Source: Prochlorococcus sp. AG-449-O05 | GTDB lineage: Bacteria; Cyanobacteriota; Cyanobacteriia; PCC-6307; Cyanobiaceae | DNA: 46,967 nucleotides | Reading direction: 5' to 3' | NCBI GenBank assembly: GCA_003212195.1 | Contig: QCQM01000004.1 | Coordinates: 1-46,967, forward strand | Shown here: piece by piece, positions 28,815 to 37,982 of the stretch | How the letters are laid out: every line of letters starts with the position of its first letter | Position numbering within the stretch: position 1 is the first letter of the stretch | Notes under the pieces: generated by a model | Databases searched by the model: none | Seen by the model: the letters and a program-made list of their open reading frames with translations, nothing else | Told to the model about the DNA's origin: nothing | Program-made: the position numbers and the translations under genes

Positions 28815-29108
28815 TCATTCATTAATAATTTTTGGTACTTTAAAATATTTATCTTCTCTCGATGGACCCAATCCTAAAATTTCTTCATTGCAATCAGAAT
28901 TTTTCTTTTCGTCTTTTCTAAATACATTTACAACCTCTATAGCTCTCGTCGTACAGGGGACATCATCTGTATCAATTTTTTCAAGTTGTCTTATGTAATC
29001 CAATATCTTTTCTAATTGTTGTGCATGATTATTAATTTCATTCTCGTTAAGTTCTAATCTTGCTAAATGAGCAACTTTTTTTACTTCCTCTTTAGTTATT
29101 TTTGTCAT
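28815..29108 (-). CDS. gatC: GatC, Asp/Glu-tRNA amidotransferase subunit C
   Basis: 97-residue subunit of GatCAB, which makes Gln-tRNA (and Asn-tRNA) by amidation and needs GatC to join GatA and GatB. Typical sequence: KKVAHLARLELNENEINNHA, QLEKILDYIRQLEKIDTDDVP and a C-terminal GPSREDKYFKVPKII. ATG start at 29108. Convergent with crtR, 5 bases apart. Confidence 0.95.
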   Translation of the reverse strand: MTKITKEEVKKVAHLARLELNENEINNHAQQLEKILDYIRQLEKIDTDDVPCTTRAIEVVNVFRKDEKKNSDCNEEILGLGPSREDKYFKVPKIINE

Positions 29109-29279
29109 ACATTTAATATCTTTCTTATTAAATAATAGTTTATTAAGAACAACTTATTTACATATCCTTTGAATTTCAAATAATTTAAAAAAATAATCAC
29201 ATCTTTTTGAAAATCAATATCAATTAATAGCCTTAATTATTTTTCTCAGCTAAATATGTTATTAGATAGATATTGAAAA

Positions 29280-29864
29280 ATAGAAGAAAAATTCTTTTCA
29301 AAAAATTTTTTTTATCGGCACTCTAAACTTGTTGCTCCTGACTTAATAGGCTGTTACCTCATAAAAAAAAATAATGAGATAGATCAAGTTAAAGGAGTAA
29401 TTGTTGAAACTGAAGCGTATTCACAGGAAGAAGAGGCCTGTCATGGCTACCGCAAAATGACTGAATCAAACAAATCATTATTTGGAAAACCTGGCACATT
29501 TTATATTTACAAATCTTATGGCATTCATCATTGTTTAAACATAGTTACTGATAAAGAAAATTTTGCGAGTGGTGTTTTGATAAGATCAGTTTTTATCTCT
29601 AATAAGAATGAAAGATTAGCTTCTGGACCTGGCCTAGTAACAAAAACATTCAGTGTAGACATTTCATTTAACTCACTTGAAGTTCTTAATAACAAATCTT
29701 TATGGATTTCTCCACGAGACTCCTCTCTAGAAGAAAAAGATCTTATTCAAACTACGAGAATTGGCATATCAAAGGCAAAAAATATAAAATGGCGTTGGTA
29801 TCTCAAAAATAGTAGGAGTGTAAGTAAAAGATTAAAAGGTGACAGAACACCTAAATTTCAATAA
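29280..29864 (+). CDS. 3-methyladenine DNA glycosylase (AAG/MPG family), 5' end anomalous
   Basis: Base-excision repair glycosylase of the AAG family. The reading frame contains KLVAPDLIGCYLI, the catalytic-glutamate motif GVIVETEAYSQEEEACHGYR, FGKPGTFYIYKSYGIHHCLNIV and LASGPGLVTKTF, all family signatures. A product of about 194 residues is normal. The first canonical in-frame start (ATG, 29457) would delete the catalytic Glu, so it is not the real start. Upstream, the frame begins at ATA (29280) after a TGA stop. Alternatively a TTG at 29273 in another frame joins at the A6T8 run (29300-29313). See findings. Confidence 0.82.
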   Translation: MEEKFFSKNFFYRHSKLVAPDLIGCYLIKKNNEIDQVKGVIVETEAYSQEEEACHGYRKMTESNKSLFGKPGTFYIYKSYGIHHCLNIVTDKENFASGVLIRSVFISNKNERLASGPGLVTKTFSVDISFNSLEVLNNKSLWISPRDSSLEEKDLIQTTRIGISKAKNIKWRWYLKNSRSVSKRLKGDRTPKFQ

Positions 29865-29885
29865 TCATTTATCTTTTTAAGCGTA

Positions 29886-30902
29886 ATGCAAATTTGGCCT
29901 CATAAACATATCCACACACTAGCTAATTTTTCAATTAAAGATTATGAGTCAGTATTTGAATTAGCTAATAGATTCGATGCACTAAAGAATGCAGGAACAA
30001 AAAAGATACCGGCCTTACAAGGGACTTTGGTAACGTCTTTATTTTTTGAAGCTAGTACAAGAACAAAAAATAGTTTTGAGCTTGCAGCAAAAAGACTTTC
30101 TGCTGATGTCCAAACGTTTGCGCCATCCTCCAGCTCTTTAACAAAAGGCGAAACAATAATTGATACAGCCATAACTTATTCTGCTATGGGGGCAGATACA
30201 TTAGTCATCAGACATTCATCAAGTTATATAACCTTTGAGATCGCAAAAAAACTTGATGCAATAAATGCCAAGACTTCGGTTCTTAATGCGGGAGACGGAT
30301 TACATAGTCACCCCAGCCAAGGATTGCTTGACATCTATACATTGATAAAATTCTTTTCCCAAAAAACACTGAATCCAGAGGTTTTAAATTCCAAAAAAAT
30401 TTTAATAATTGGCGACGTTAATCATTCAAGAGTTGCCAGATCTAATCTTTGGGCTTTGAGTGCATTCGGCGCCGATATAATCTTATGTGGTCCTAAGACA
30501 TTAATACCTGATGAATTTATCAATTTTTTAAAAACCCCCGCGCCAAATCAAACAGAAGATCCTGTTAAATCAAGAGGTTCCATAACAATTTCTAGATCAT
30601 TGGAAGAATCAATAAAAATTGCAGATGCGATTATTGTTTTAAGACTCCAGAAAGAGAGAATGATGGAAAATTTACTAAGTAGCATTGATTCATATAGTTT
30701 AGATTATGGCTTAACCGCAGAGAAATTATCCTTAAATAATAAAGAGATTCCAATTCTACATCCCGGTCCTATTAATAGAGATATTGAAATAAGTAGTAAA
30801 GTGGTAGATCTATATCCTAATTGCTTAATTAATAATCAAGTTGCAAATGGTATCCCTATAAGAATGGCTTTGCTTTATCTATTACAGAAACACAACAAGT
30901 AA
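29886..30902 (+). CDS. pyrB: PyrB, aspartate carbamoyltransferase catalytic subunit
   Basis: First committed step of pyrimidine synthesis. 338 residues. Carbamoyl-phosphate site [19 protein letters not shown] (about 55-73) and loop [13 protein letters not shown]; the aspartate side has [12 protein letters not shown], and [12 protein letters not shown] is near the C-terminus. ATG start at 29886, 21 bases after the glycosylase gene. Convergent with the Ycf20-like gene. No regulatory subunit gene is seen. Confidence 0.98.
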   Translation: MQIWPHKHIHTLANFSIKDYESVFELANRFDALKNAGTKKIPALQGTLVTSLFFEASTRTKNSFELAAKRLSADVQTFAPSSSSLTKGETIIDTAITYSAMGADTLVIRHSSSYITFEIAKKLDAINAKTSVLNAGDGLHSHPSQGLLDIYTLIKFFSQKTLNPEVLNSKKILIIGDVNHSRVARSNLWALSAFGADIILCGPKTLIPDEFINFLKTPAPNQTEDPVKSRGSITISRSLEESIKIADAIIVLRLQKERMMENLLSSIDSYSLDYGLTAEKLSLNNKEIPILHPGPINRDIEISSKVVDLYPNCLINNQVANGIPIRMALLYLLQKHNK

Positions 30903-30904
30903 AT

Positions 30905-31246
30905 TTATAGCAACTTAAGACTTTCAGTAAAGAAACCATAAAATAATCCCAATCTTAAAGAATCTAATAAAAGTATTAAAAATTTCTTTTTCCTTTCAAA
31001 TCTAAAATTTCTTCTCAAAACTATTAAAAACTCAATAAAAACTACTGATAAAAAAGCGGCTACAGGATCCATGAGTTCCACAACGGCGCTTACCATGCCA
31101 AGAGAACTTCCAAAAAAGTATCCGATTAAAAGTGTAATCAACGATATTGAATATCTTCGCCACGGATTATTAGCCCAAATACTTAATGTCTCAATATTTT
31201 CCACAATTTTTAGCTGAAATTTTGTCTTTTGAGGTTTAACAACCAT
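30905..31246 (-). CDS. Ycf20-like (DUF565) membrane protein
   Basis: 113 residues with hydrophobic segments at about 33-50, 55-77 and 90-106. The layout RRYSISLITLLIGYFFGSSL, AVVELMDPVAAFLSVVFIEF and LDSLRLGLFYGFFTESLKLL fits the DUF565/Ycf20 family of cyanobacteria and plastids. Ycf20-type proteins have been associated with thermal dissipation in algae; a role here is unproven. Upstream 11 bases lies the 66-aa gene, same strand. Confidence 0.85.
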   Translation of the reverse strand: MVVKPQKTKFQLKIVENIETLSIWANNPWRRYSISLITLLIGYFFGSSLGMVSAVVELMDPVAAFLSVVFIEFLIVLRRNFRFERKKKFLILLLDSLRLGLFYGFFTESLKLL

Positions 31247-31257
31247 CTTTGATTGAA

Positions 31258-31458
31258 CTAAGCCGCTTCAGTGTTTGATTGAATTTTAGTATTTCCTTCT
31301 ATTAATTCAAGTAATGCTTCCAACTGAGCCATTAACCCTCTTAATTCGCCTGGCTCAGGGAAAAGGTCATCTTCTTTTATTCCTAAATGCATTTCTCTGA
31401 GCTCTTGCCTTAAATAGCGTATGTGACTAATGACTTGCTCTCTTTTGGTTTGTGACAT
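31258..31458 (-). CDS. Small conserved hypothetical protein (66 aa)
   Basis: 66 residues, highly charged and helical: QVISHIRYLRQELREMHLGI, then EDDLFPEPGELRGLMAQLEALLELIEGN. The heptad-like spacing suggests a short coiled coil. I do not recognise a named family. ATG start, 11 bases before the Ycf20-like gene, so the two are probably cotranscribed. Confidence 0.75.
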   Translation of the reverse strand: MSQTKREQVISHIRYLRQELREMHLGIKEDDLFPEPGELRGLMAQLEALLELIEGNTKIQSNTEAA

Positions 31459-31674
31459 GATATGAATTTTTGAATATATCTTAAGAAAGAATATTTTTGA
31501 AGAGGAGAGTTTGCATATTTATGACTGAGAATGAAGATAAATGACCTAACAACAATTTAAAAGATTATGAAAATTGAAAACTATCATATCCTTGAAAATA
31601 TGTACTTAATTCTTATATCAATTTTAAATAATTACTTGAGGCTTTATTATTAGAATATATTGACTTTACTCAAT

Positions 31675-31896
31675 ATGAAATTTATTTCTGAAAATAAAAT
31701 AAGTGAGGAACTAGTAAATTCTTTTGATGAAGAAATGACCTTTGAGCTCGCTAAAAGGCTAGAGGAGGATAATTATAATACTCCATTTGATGGTTTAAAA
31801 GACTGGCACTTACTGAGGGCTCTTGCAATCAATAGGCCTGAATTAACTACTAATTATACCCATCTCCTCGATCAGGAACCGTTCGATGAAAACTAA
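31675..31896 (+). CDS. DUF2555 family protein
   Basis: 73 residues from the ATG at 31675 (a TTG at 31660 would add five). The core TFELAKRLEEDNYNTPFDGLKDWHLLRALAINRPEL matches the cyanobacterial DUF2555 family; function unknown. Its 3' end overlaps the coaBC start by 11 bases, so it is translationally linked to CoA synthesis, although any functional link is unknown. Confidence 0.85.
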   Translation: MKFISENKISEELVNSFDEEMTFELAKRLEEDNYNTPFDGLKDWHLLRALAINRPELTTNYTHLLDQEPFDEN

Positions 31897-33142
31897 AGGT
31901 AAGGACTCCAAAATAAAGGTTCTTTTATTAATAACTGGAAGTATTGCAGCTGTAAGAATTCCATTATTAGTTAGCCAATTAGCGAAAGAAAATTATGAAA
32001 TAAGATGCGTTTTATCAAAAAATGCAGAAAAGTTAATAAAGCCGCTTTCTCTTTCTATTTTAAGTAGAAACCCCTGCATTTTAGAAAATGATCAATGGTC
32101 TGATGGTCAATCAACACCTCTTCACATAGAACTAAGTAATTGGGCTGATATTTTAATCATCGCTCCTTTAACAGCGACAACATTAGCAAAATGGGTAACT
32201 GGAAATGCAGATGGATTGATCCCAAGCATCTTAATAGCAAATATAAAGCCAATTATTGTTGCACCAGCAATGAATACACAAATGTGGCTAAATAAAGCTG
32301 TCCAAAAAAATTATGAGAATTTACAGAATTACGAAAATGTTTTATCTTTGCATCCAAGTGAAGGCCTCTTAGCATGTGATGCTATTGGCATCGGTAAGAT
32401 ACCTCCTAATGATCTAATCCAATTAGCTCTTGAATTTATAGCTTCATATAAACAAAATGAATATCGCAAAGATTTACTCAATAAAGAAATTTTAATAACT
32501 GGAGGGTGTACCTCAGAGAAAATTGACGCGGCAAGACACATTACTAACAAAAGTTCTGGAGCTATGGGCTTACTTCTTTCTCAAGTAGCGAGGTTCAGGG
32601 GAGCACAAGTAAAATATGTTCATGGTCCTCTGAAAATCGATAAGAATCTTACTGATGGAATAAAAAGATATGAAATTGAAACTAGTGTTGATTTAATTAG
32701 GGCACTTAATAATGAAATATCAAATTGCGATTATTTTTTCATGAATGCAGCAGTATCTGATTTCAAAATAACCTCTGATACTTCAACTAAAATTCCAAAA
32801 AATCAAATTAATGCTCATTTGAATCAAAACTTCGAGCTAGTCCCAGATATTTTAAAAACAATTAGTAAATCAAAAAAAGATCACCAAGTGTTTGTAGGCT
32901 TTTGTGCTTTTACAGGATCTATCGAAGAAGCACGAATGACAATTAAAGAAAAGATTATCCAAAAGGGTTGTGATTATCTATTCGCAAATCCAATTGATCT
33001 TGAAGGCCAAGGATTTGGCTTTTTGGCACAAAATGAAGGTTGGTTATTCGATACAAATAATAGGGAACATTACATTAACAAAACATCAAAAATTGATTTA
33101 GCAAATAAATTAATAACCCAAATTATTTCATTAAAAAAATAA
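31886..33142 (+). CDS. coaBC: CoaBC, phosphopantothenoylcysteine synthetase/decarboxylase
   Basis: Bifunctional flavoprotein for two coenzyme A steps. N-terminal HFCD/CoaC domain (about 1-185): VLLLITGSIAAVRIPLL, a SNWADILIIAPLTATTLAKW block, the PAMNTQMW motif and active-site Cys in LACDAIGIGK. C-terminal CoaB ligase domain (about 190-418): ILITGGCTSEKIDAARHITNKSSG, MNAAVSDF and KIPKNQ-type lysine motif. 418 residues, usual length. ATG start within the end of the DUF2555 gene. Confidence 0.96.
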   Translation: MKTKGKDSKIKVLLLITGSIAAVRIPLLVSQLAKENYEIRCVLSKNAEKLIKPLSLSILSRNPCILENDQWSDGQSTPLHIELSNWADILIIAPLTATTLAKWVTGNADGLIPSILIANIKPIIVAPAMNTQMWLNKAVQKNYENLQNYENVLSLHPSEGLLACDAIGIGKIPPNDLIQLALEFIASYKQNEYRKDLLNKEILITGGCTSEKIDAARHITNKSSGAMGLLLSQVARFRGAQVKYVHGPLKIDKNLTDGIKRYEIETSVDLIRALNNEISNCDYFFMNAAVSDFKITSDTSTKIPKNQINAHLNQNFELVPDILKTISKSKKDHQVFVGFCAFTGSIEEARMTIKEKIIQKGCDYLFANPIDLEGQGFGFLAQNEGWLFDTNNREHYINKTSKIDLANKLITQIISLKK

Positions 33143-33359
33143 AAAAAATTTTTTTAATTTGTATTTTTTTGTAATCTTAATCATTAAAAATAATGTGATA
33201 GCTTAAAATAATTCCAGTTTTTTAAAATCTAAAAAGCTACGGGTTGTTTCGAGGATTTAATAGTCCTATCTTTTATGGTCCTTTCCCTTGTAATATCCGT
33301 ACTGAACTTATTAGATGACCTTTAATCTATCGTCACAGAACTTTACTGCAACTTTAATT

Positions 33360-34154
33360 ATGAGAATTCGTTCTTTCTTAGCTTTTGTTATTTCAATTTG
33401 TATAACTTTTGCTTTCGTACCTGTTAAAACATTTGCTTTTTCTGAAAGAGGAAATGCACAATTCACAGATGTTGTTAACACAGGAAAAGCTAATGATTGC
33501 CCTACATTAGACTCATCTCTTGTCGGATCAATATCTCTAGGAAATGGAGATAGCCTTAAAGGAATATGCATGCATCCAACAGAAGTTTATGTAAAAGTGC
33601 CAGGGACAAAACGAAAAGCTGCAGAATTTGTTTCTACAAAAATTATTAGTCCTAGAAATAACACCACAGTGACAGAAGTTTATGGAGATATAGATTCAGG
33701 AACTTTTACAGAAAAAGGTGGTATTGATTTTCAACTTATTACTGTATTAACTCCTGGTGGTTTAGAGGTGCCATTTGCATTCTCAGCAAAAGATCTTACA
33801 GCTGATTTACCTTCATCAATTGAGCCAGGCACTGAGGTTAGTGGTTCAACATTTACACCTAACTACAGAACTGGTGACTTTTTAGATCCTAAGGCAAGAG
33901 CTAAAAATACTGGTGTTGAATATGCTCAAGGTTTAGTTGCATTAGGAGGAGATGACGAAGAACTTGCAAAAGAAAATATTAAAGTTGATGTAAACGGTAC
34001 TGGCGTTATTACTCTTTCAATCAACAATGTAGATTCTGACACAGACGAATTTGCTGGTACTTTTGAAGCAATCCAACCTTCAGATACAGATATGGGTTCC
34101 AAGGATCCACTTGATGTAAAAATAATTGGTGAGCTTTACGGAAGAAAGGCATAA
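33360..34154 (+). CDS. psbO: PsbO, PSII manganese-stabilising protein
   Basis: 33-kDa lumenal extrinsic protein stabilising the Mn4CaO5 cluster. From the ATG at 33360 it has a clean signal peptide (MRIRSFLAFVISICITFAFVP, then VKTFA) followed by the mature domain beginning near FSERGNAQF. The disulfide cysteines lie in ANDCPTL and KGICMHP; GTKRKAAEFVSTKI and the GGIDFQLITVLTPGGLEVPF block are PsbO signatures. An ATG at 33315 would add 15 residues to the signal peptide, which is less plausible. A strong terminator follows. Confidence 0.97.
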   Translation: MRIRSFLAFVISICITFAFVPVKTFAFSERGNAQFTDVVNTGKANDCPTLDSSLVGSISLGNGDSLKGICMHPTEVYVKVPGTKRKAAEFVSTKIISPRNNTTVTEVYGDIDSGTFTEKGGIDFQLITVLTPGGLEVPFAFSAKDLTADLPSSIEPGTEVSGSTFTPNYRTGDFLDPKARAKNTGVEYAQGLVALGGDDEELAKENIKVDVNGTGVITLSINNVDSDTDEFAGTFEAIQPSDTDMGSKDPLDVKIIGELYGRKA

Positions 34155-34169
34155 ATCCTGCTTAAGAGT

Positions 34170-34198
34170 AAAAGGGGGTTAAACCCCTTTTTTTTTTT
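34170..34198 (+). terminator. Rho-independent terminator of psbO
   Basis: AAAAGGGG (34170-34177) pairs with CCCCTTTT (34184-34191) around a 6-base loop, followed by a long T run to 34198. It lies 15 bases after the psbO stop and separates psbO from sat. Confidence 0.92.
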
Positions 34199-34225
34199 CA
34201 AAATTTTTCTTTATCAATTTAAAAA

Positions 34226-35401
34226 ATGGAATTACAACAAAAAACTAAAAAAGATACTAATGGACTAATACCGCCTTATGGAGGCGAACTGAAAAATTTA
34301 ATTATCAAAGATAAAAATCTTAAAAATGATCTTATCTCTAAAGCTACTTATGAGTTTGAATGTAGCGAGAGAAATGCATGCGATGTAGAACTTTTGATAG
34401 TTGGAGCTTTTTCTCCATTGGAAGGATTTATGGATGAAAATAACTATAATTCGGTAATTAAAAATAATAGAAATACAAATGGGTTGCTTTTTGGCTTGCC
34501 TATAGTATTTGATTCAAATAATGAAAAAGTAAAAGCTGGAGAGACAATATTGCTTACTTATAAAAAACAAAAAATAGCAGTTTTAGAAGTGAGCTCTAAA
34601 TGGGAGCCTGACAAATCCTTAGAAGCTGAACTTTGTTATGGTACTAATTCTTTAGATCATCCTGCTGTTAAGATGATTTTTAACGAGAGAGGGAGATTTT
34701 ATATAGGAGGGAGAGTTTATGGGTTCGAACTACCAATTAGAGAATTCCCCTGCAAAACCCCAGAAGAAGTTAGATCTACACTGCCATCAAATCATGATGT
34801 AGTTGCATTTCAATGCAGAAATCCAATTCATAGAGCACATTATGAATTATTTACTAATGCCTTACTTTCAGATAATGTCTCCTCTAACTCAGTTGTTTTA
34901 GTTCATCCAACTTGTGGACCAACTCAACAAGATGATATCCCTGGAAAAGTTAGATATTTGACCTATAAAGAATTAGAAGAGGAAATATCTGATAAAAGAA
35001 TAAAATGGGCTTTTTTACCTTATTCAATGCATATGGCAGGGCCAAGAGAAGCTCTTCAACATATGATAATCAGAAGAAATTATGGCTGCACCCACTTTAT
35101 TATTGGTAGAGATATGGCTGGTTGTAAGTCTTCATCAACTGGTGAAGATTTTTATGGTCCATATGACGCCCAGAATTTTGCGAATAAGTGTGCAGATGAA
35201 TTGATGATGCAAACTGTCCCTTCAAAAAATTTAGTTTATACAAAAGAAAAAGGATACATAACAGCTGAAGAAGCTAAAGAATTTAATTATGAAATTATGA
35301 AACTTAGTGGTACTGAATTTAGAAAAAAATTGAGGAATGGTGAACCAATTCCTGAATGGTTTGCATTCAAAAGTGTAGTAGATGTTCTAAGACGCTCTTA
35401 A
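34226..35401 (+). CDS. sat: Sat, sulfate adenylyltransferase (ATP sulfurylase)
   Basis: Makes APS from sulfate and ATP, the entry step of assimilatory sulfate reduction. 391 residues, homo-oligomeric Sat/MET3 type, not the CysDN type. Active-site motifs: VAFQCRNPIHRAHYELF (about 193-209; QxRNPxHxxH), VHPTCGPTQQDDIP, and GRDMAGCKSSSTG with the phosphate-binding histidine/arginine region. ATG start, 27 bases beyond the psbO terminator; ftsH follows 46 bases later on the same strand. Confidence 0.97.
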   Translation: MELQQKTKKDTNGLIPPYGGELKNLIIKDKNLKNDLISKATYEFECSERNACDVELLIVGAFSPLEGFMDENNYNSVIKNNRNTNGLLFGLPIVFDSNNEKVKAGETILLTYKKQKIAVLEVSSKWEPDKSLEAELCYGTNSLDHPAVKMIFNERGRFYIGGRVYGFELPIREFPCKTPEEVRSTLPSNHDVVAFQCRNPIHRAHYELFTNALLSDNVSSNSVVLVHPTCGPTQQDDIPGKVRYLTYKELEEEISDKRIKWAFLPYSMHMAGPREALQHMIIRRNYGCTHFIIGRDMAGCKSSSTGEDFYGPYDAQNFANKCADELMMQTVPSKNLVYTKEKGYITAEEAKEFNYEIMKLSGTEFRKKLRNGEPIPEWFAFKSVVDVLRRS

Positions 35402-35447
35402 TATTGTTTTATTATTAGTATTATAGATTTATTAAAGAATTTTTATC

Positions 35448-37301
35448 GTGAACAAACGTTGGAGAAACGTAGGACTTTATGTTCTAGCCGTTATTACTGT
35501 AATTTTCATTGGTACTTCAGTTTTTGATAAACCTAGTACTGAAAGTTCTACAAAGACCTTGAGATATAGTGATTTTATAGAGGCAGTACAGGATAAAGAA
35601 ATCAGTAGAGTCCTAATATCTCCAGATAATGCCACAGCTCAAGTTGTTGAAAATGATGGGAGCAGGTCTGAGGTCAATTTAGCCCCTGACAAAGATTTAT
35701 TAAAAATACTGACTGAGAATAATGTAGATATAGCTGTAACTCCTACAAAATTAGCTAACCCATGGCAACAGGCTGTAAGTAGCTTAATTTTCCCAGTACT
35801 TTTGATTGGAGGCCTATTTTTTCTTTTCAGAAGATCCCAAAGTGGTAATGCTGGAGGCGGCAACCCTGCCATGAGTTTTGGCAAAAGCAAAGCTAGACTG
35901 CAAATGGAACCATCTACACAAGTTACTTTTTCAGATGTTGCTGGTGTTGAAGGTGCAAAATTAGAACTCACAGAAGTTGTAGATTTTCTTAAGAGTCCAG
36001 ATAGATTTACCGCAGTCGGAGCAAAAATTCCAAAAGGAGTTCTTCTTGTCGGCCCTCCTGGTACAGGAAAAACATTACTAGCAAAAGCAGTAGCAGGAGA
36101 AGCAGGTGTTCCTTTCTTCTCTATATCTGGTTCAGAATTTGTAGAGATGTTTGTTGGAGTTGGAGCTAGTAGAGTTAGAGATCTTTTTGAACAAGCTAAA
36201 AAGAATGCTCCTTGTATTGTGTTTATTGACGAAATAGATGCAGTTGGAAGACAAAGAGGAGCTGGTATGGGCGGAGGAAATGATGAAAGAGAACAAACAT
36301 TAAACCAACTTCTAACAGAAATGGATGGTTTTGAAGGTAATTCAGGAATAATAATAGTTGCTGCAACCAACAGACCAGATGTCTTAGATTCAGCTTTAAT
36401 GCGTCCTGGAAGATTCGATAGACAGGTAACAGTAGATCGACCAGATTATGCTGGAAGATTGCAGATATTAAATGTTCATGCGAAAGATAAAACACTTTCA
36501 AAAGACGTTGATCTAGATAAAGTTGCCAGAAGAACACCAGGATTTACAGGTGCAGATTTAGCTAATCTTTTAAATGAAGCAGCAATACTAGCAGCTAGAA
36601 AAGATCTAGATAAAGTAAGTAACGATGAAGTTGGTGATGCCATTGAAAGAGTTATGGCTGGCCCAGAAAAGAAAGATAGAGTCATCAGTGATAAGAAAAA
36701 AGAATTAGTTGCTTATCACGAAGCTGGTCATGCACTCGTTGGAGCATTAATGCCTGATTATGACCCAGTAGCAAAAGTCTCAATCATTCCAAGAGGTCAA
36801 GCTGGGGGTCTAACCTTCTTTACTCCAAGTGAAGAAAGGATGGAATCTGGTCTTTACTCCCGTTCTTACCTTCAAAATCAAATGGCTGTAGCTCTTGGTG
36901 GAAGAGTTGCTGAAGAAATAGTATATGGCGAAGAAGAGGTAACTACGGGAGCTTCAAATGATTTACAACAAGTTGCAAATGTAGCAAGACAAATGATCAC
37001 TAAATTCGGTATGAGTGACAAAATAGGTCCAGTTGCTTTAGGTCAATCTCAAGGTGGAATGTTTCTCGGGAGAGATATGAGTTCTACAAGAGATTTTTCT
37101 GAGGACACAGCTGCAACAATTGATGTAGAGGTTTCAGAACTTGTTGATGTTGCCTATAAGAGAGCTACAAAAGTTTTAACAGATAACAGGACTGTTCTTG
37201 ACGAAATGGCTCAAATGCTAATTGAAAGAGAAACTATAGATACTGAAGATATCCAAGACTTGCTCAACCGCTCAGAAGTAAAAGTCGCAAACTATATTTA
37301 A
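35448..37301 (+). CDS. ftsH: FtsH, membrane AAA+ zinc metalloprotease
   Basis: Thylakoid- or plasma-membrane protease; cyanobacterial FtsH complexes degrade photodamaged D1. 617 residues. Two membrane helices (about 7-25 and 108-127) enclose a lumenal or periplasmic loop. AAA domain: Walker A GPPGTGKT (about 202-209), Walker [14 protein letters not shown], second region of homology RPGRFDRQV. The protease zinc motif is HEAGH (424-428), with the third ligand in the [13 protein letters not shown] region. GTG start. Which FtsH paralogue it is cannot be settled here. Confidence 0.97.
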   Translation: MNKRWRNVGLYVLAVITVIFIGTSVFDKPSTESSTKTLRYSDFIEAVQDKEISRVLISPDNATAQVVENDGSRSEVNLAPDKDLLKILTENNVDIAVTPTKLANPWQQAVSSLIFPVLLIGGLFFLFRRSQSGNAGGGNPAMSFGKSKARLQMEPSTQVTFSDVAGVEGAKLELTEVVDFLKSPDRFTAVGAKIPKGVLLVGPPGTGKTLLAKAVAGEAGVPFFSISGSEFVEMFVGVGASRVRDLFEQAKKNAPCIVFIDEIDAVGRQRGAGMGGGNDEREQTLNQLLTEMDGFEGNSGIIIVAATNRPDVLDSALMRPGRFDRQVTVDRPDYAGRLQILNVHAKDKTLSKDVDLDKVARRTPGFTGADLANLLNEAAILAARKDLDKVSNDEVGDAIERVMAGPEKKDRVISDKKKELVAYHEAGHALVGALMPDYDPVAKVSIIPRGQAGGLTFFTPSEERMESGLYSRSYLQNQMAVALGGRVAEEIVYGEEEVTTGASNDLQQVANVARQMITKFGMSDKIGPVALGQSQGGMFLGRDMSSTRDFSEDTAATIDVEVSELVDVAYKRATKVLTDNRTVLDEMAQMLIERETIDTEDIQDLLNRSEVKVANYI

Positions 37302-37321
37302 CGCGGAAGTTTAAATTTTTA

Positions 37322-37948
37322 ATGAATGATAAAGAAGATTCTTTTTCGGAGTTCCTGAAAATTGAGTCTTTTTTTTTACTTATAAAACCTGAAGATAATA
37401 TTTACTCAAATACCTCTATAAAAAATTCATTTTTTGAAGAATTAGAAAACTTAGTAAAATTAGGATTAAAGAATATTGAAATAAGTTGGTCTAACAACGA
37501 AAATTGGTTCGATTTTGTATCCGATATCAAAATTAAATATCCAAGAATTAATTTAGGCTCTGCCTCTATAGTTAATAAGCAATCAATAGAAGATTCTTTA
37601 AAAATTGGATTAAATTTTTCGATGATGAAATTTTGGGATAAAGATCTTTTCAATTATGCGCAGTCAAAAAATTATTTATTAATTCCTGGAATTAATAATT
37701 TAAAAGATCTTAAGGAAGCGATAGATTTAAATTGCAATATTATCAAAATTTACCCAATAAAAAGTAAAGATAGTTCGATAAATATACCCAACTATAAAAA
37801 TGTTTATTTCATTGCGGCTGGAGGACTATCAATCAATGATTTAAAAACTTATAAATCTTTAGGGTATAAAGCAATTGTAATTGGAGATAAAGCTATCAAA
37901 AATAAAAAATTTGATCCAAAAATATATGAATGGCTCAAAAATAATTAA
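37322..37948 (+). CDS. Divergent Eda-like aldolase (KDPG/KHG aldolase family)
   Basis: 208-residue TIM-barrel-type protein related to 2-keto-3-deoxy-6-phosphogluconate aldolase. The Schiff-base lysine context IIKIYPIK and a glutamate (NIEISW) matching E45 of the E. coli enzyme are retained. The arginine after that glutamate (LRT in E. coli) is serine here, the SPG loop proline is absent (FSMMKFW), and the PTGG threonine is alanine (AAGG). The core enzyme fold is likely; activity in the Entner-Doudoroff pathway is uncertain. It begins 20 bases after ftsH. Confidence 0.78.
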   Translation: MNDKEDSFSEFLKIESFFLLIKPEDNIYSNTSIKNSFFEELENLVKLGLKNIEISWSNNENWFDFVSDIKIKYPRINLGSASIVNKQSIEDSLKIGLNFSMMKFWDKDLFNYAQSKNYLLIPGINNLKDLKEAIDLNCNIIKIYPIKSKDSSINIPNYKNVYFIAAGGLSINDLKTYKSLGYKAIVIGDKAIKNKKFDPKIYEWLKNN

Positions 37949-37982
37949 GTTAAAGATAAATAAAATTTATTCAACAAAACTA

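Noticed and set aside
29457-29864. Short glycosylase starting at ATG 29457
   Set aside because: It would lack the catalytic VETEAY motif, which is present in frame upstream.
31567-31653. 28-codon ORF (MKIENYHILENMYLILISIL...) upstream of DUF2555, considered as a small photosystem/cytochrome subunit
   Set aside because: It does not match PetL, PetN, PsbT or other small subunits I know; composition resembles AT-rich noise. Not annotated.
33143-33170. A/T-run after coaBC as a terminator
   Set aside because: Weak, GC-free pairing only; no stable stem.
35639-36370. 243-codon minus-strand ORF inside ftsH
   Set aside because: It is antisense to the conserved FtsH AAA domain, has low-complexity composition typical of shadow frames, and no family match.
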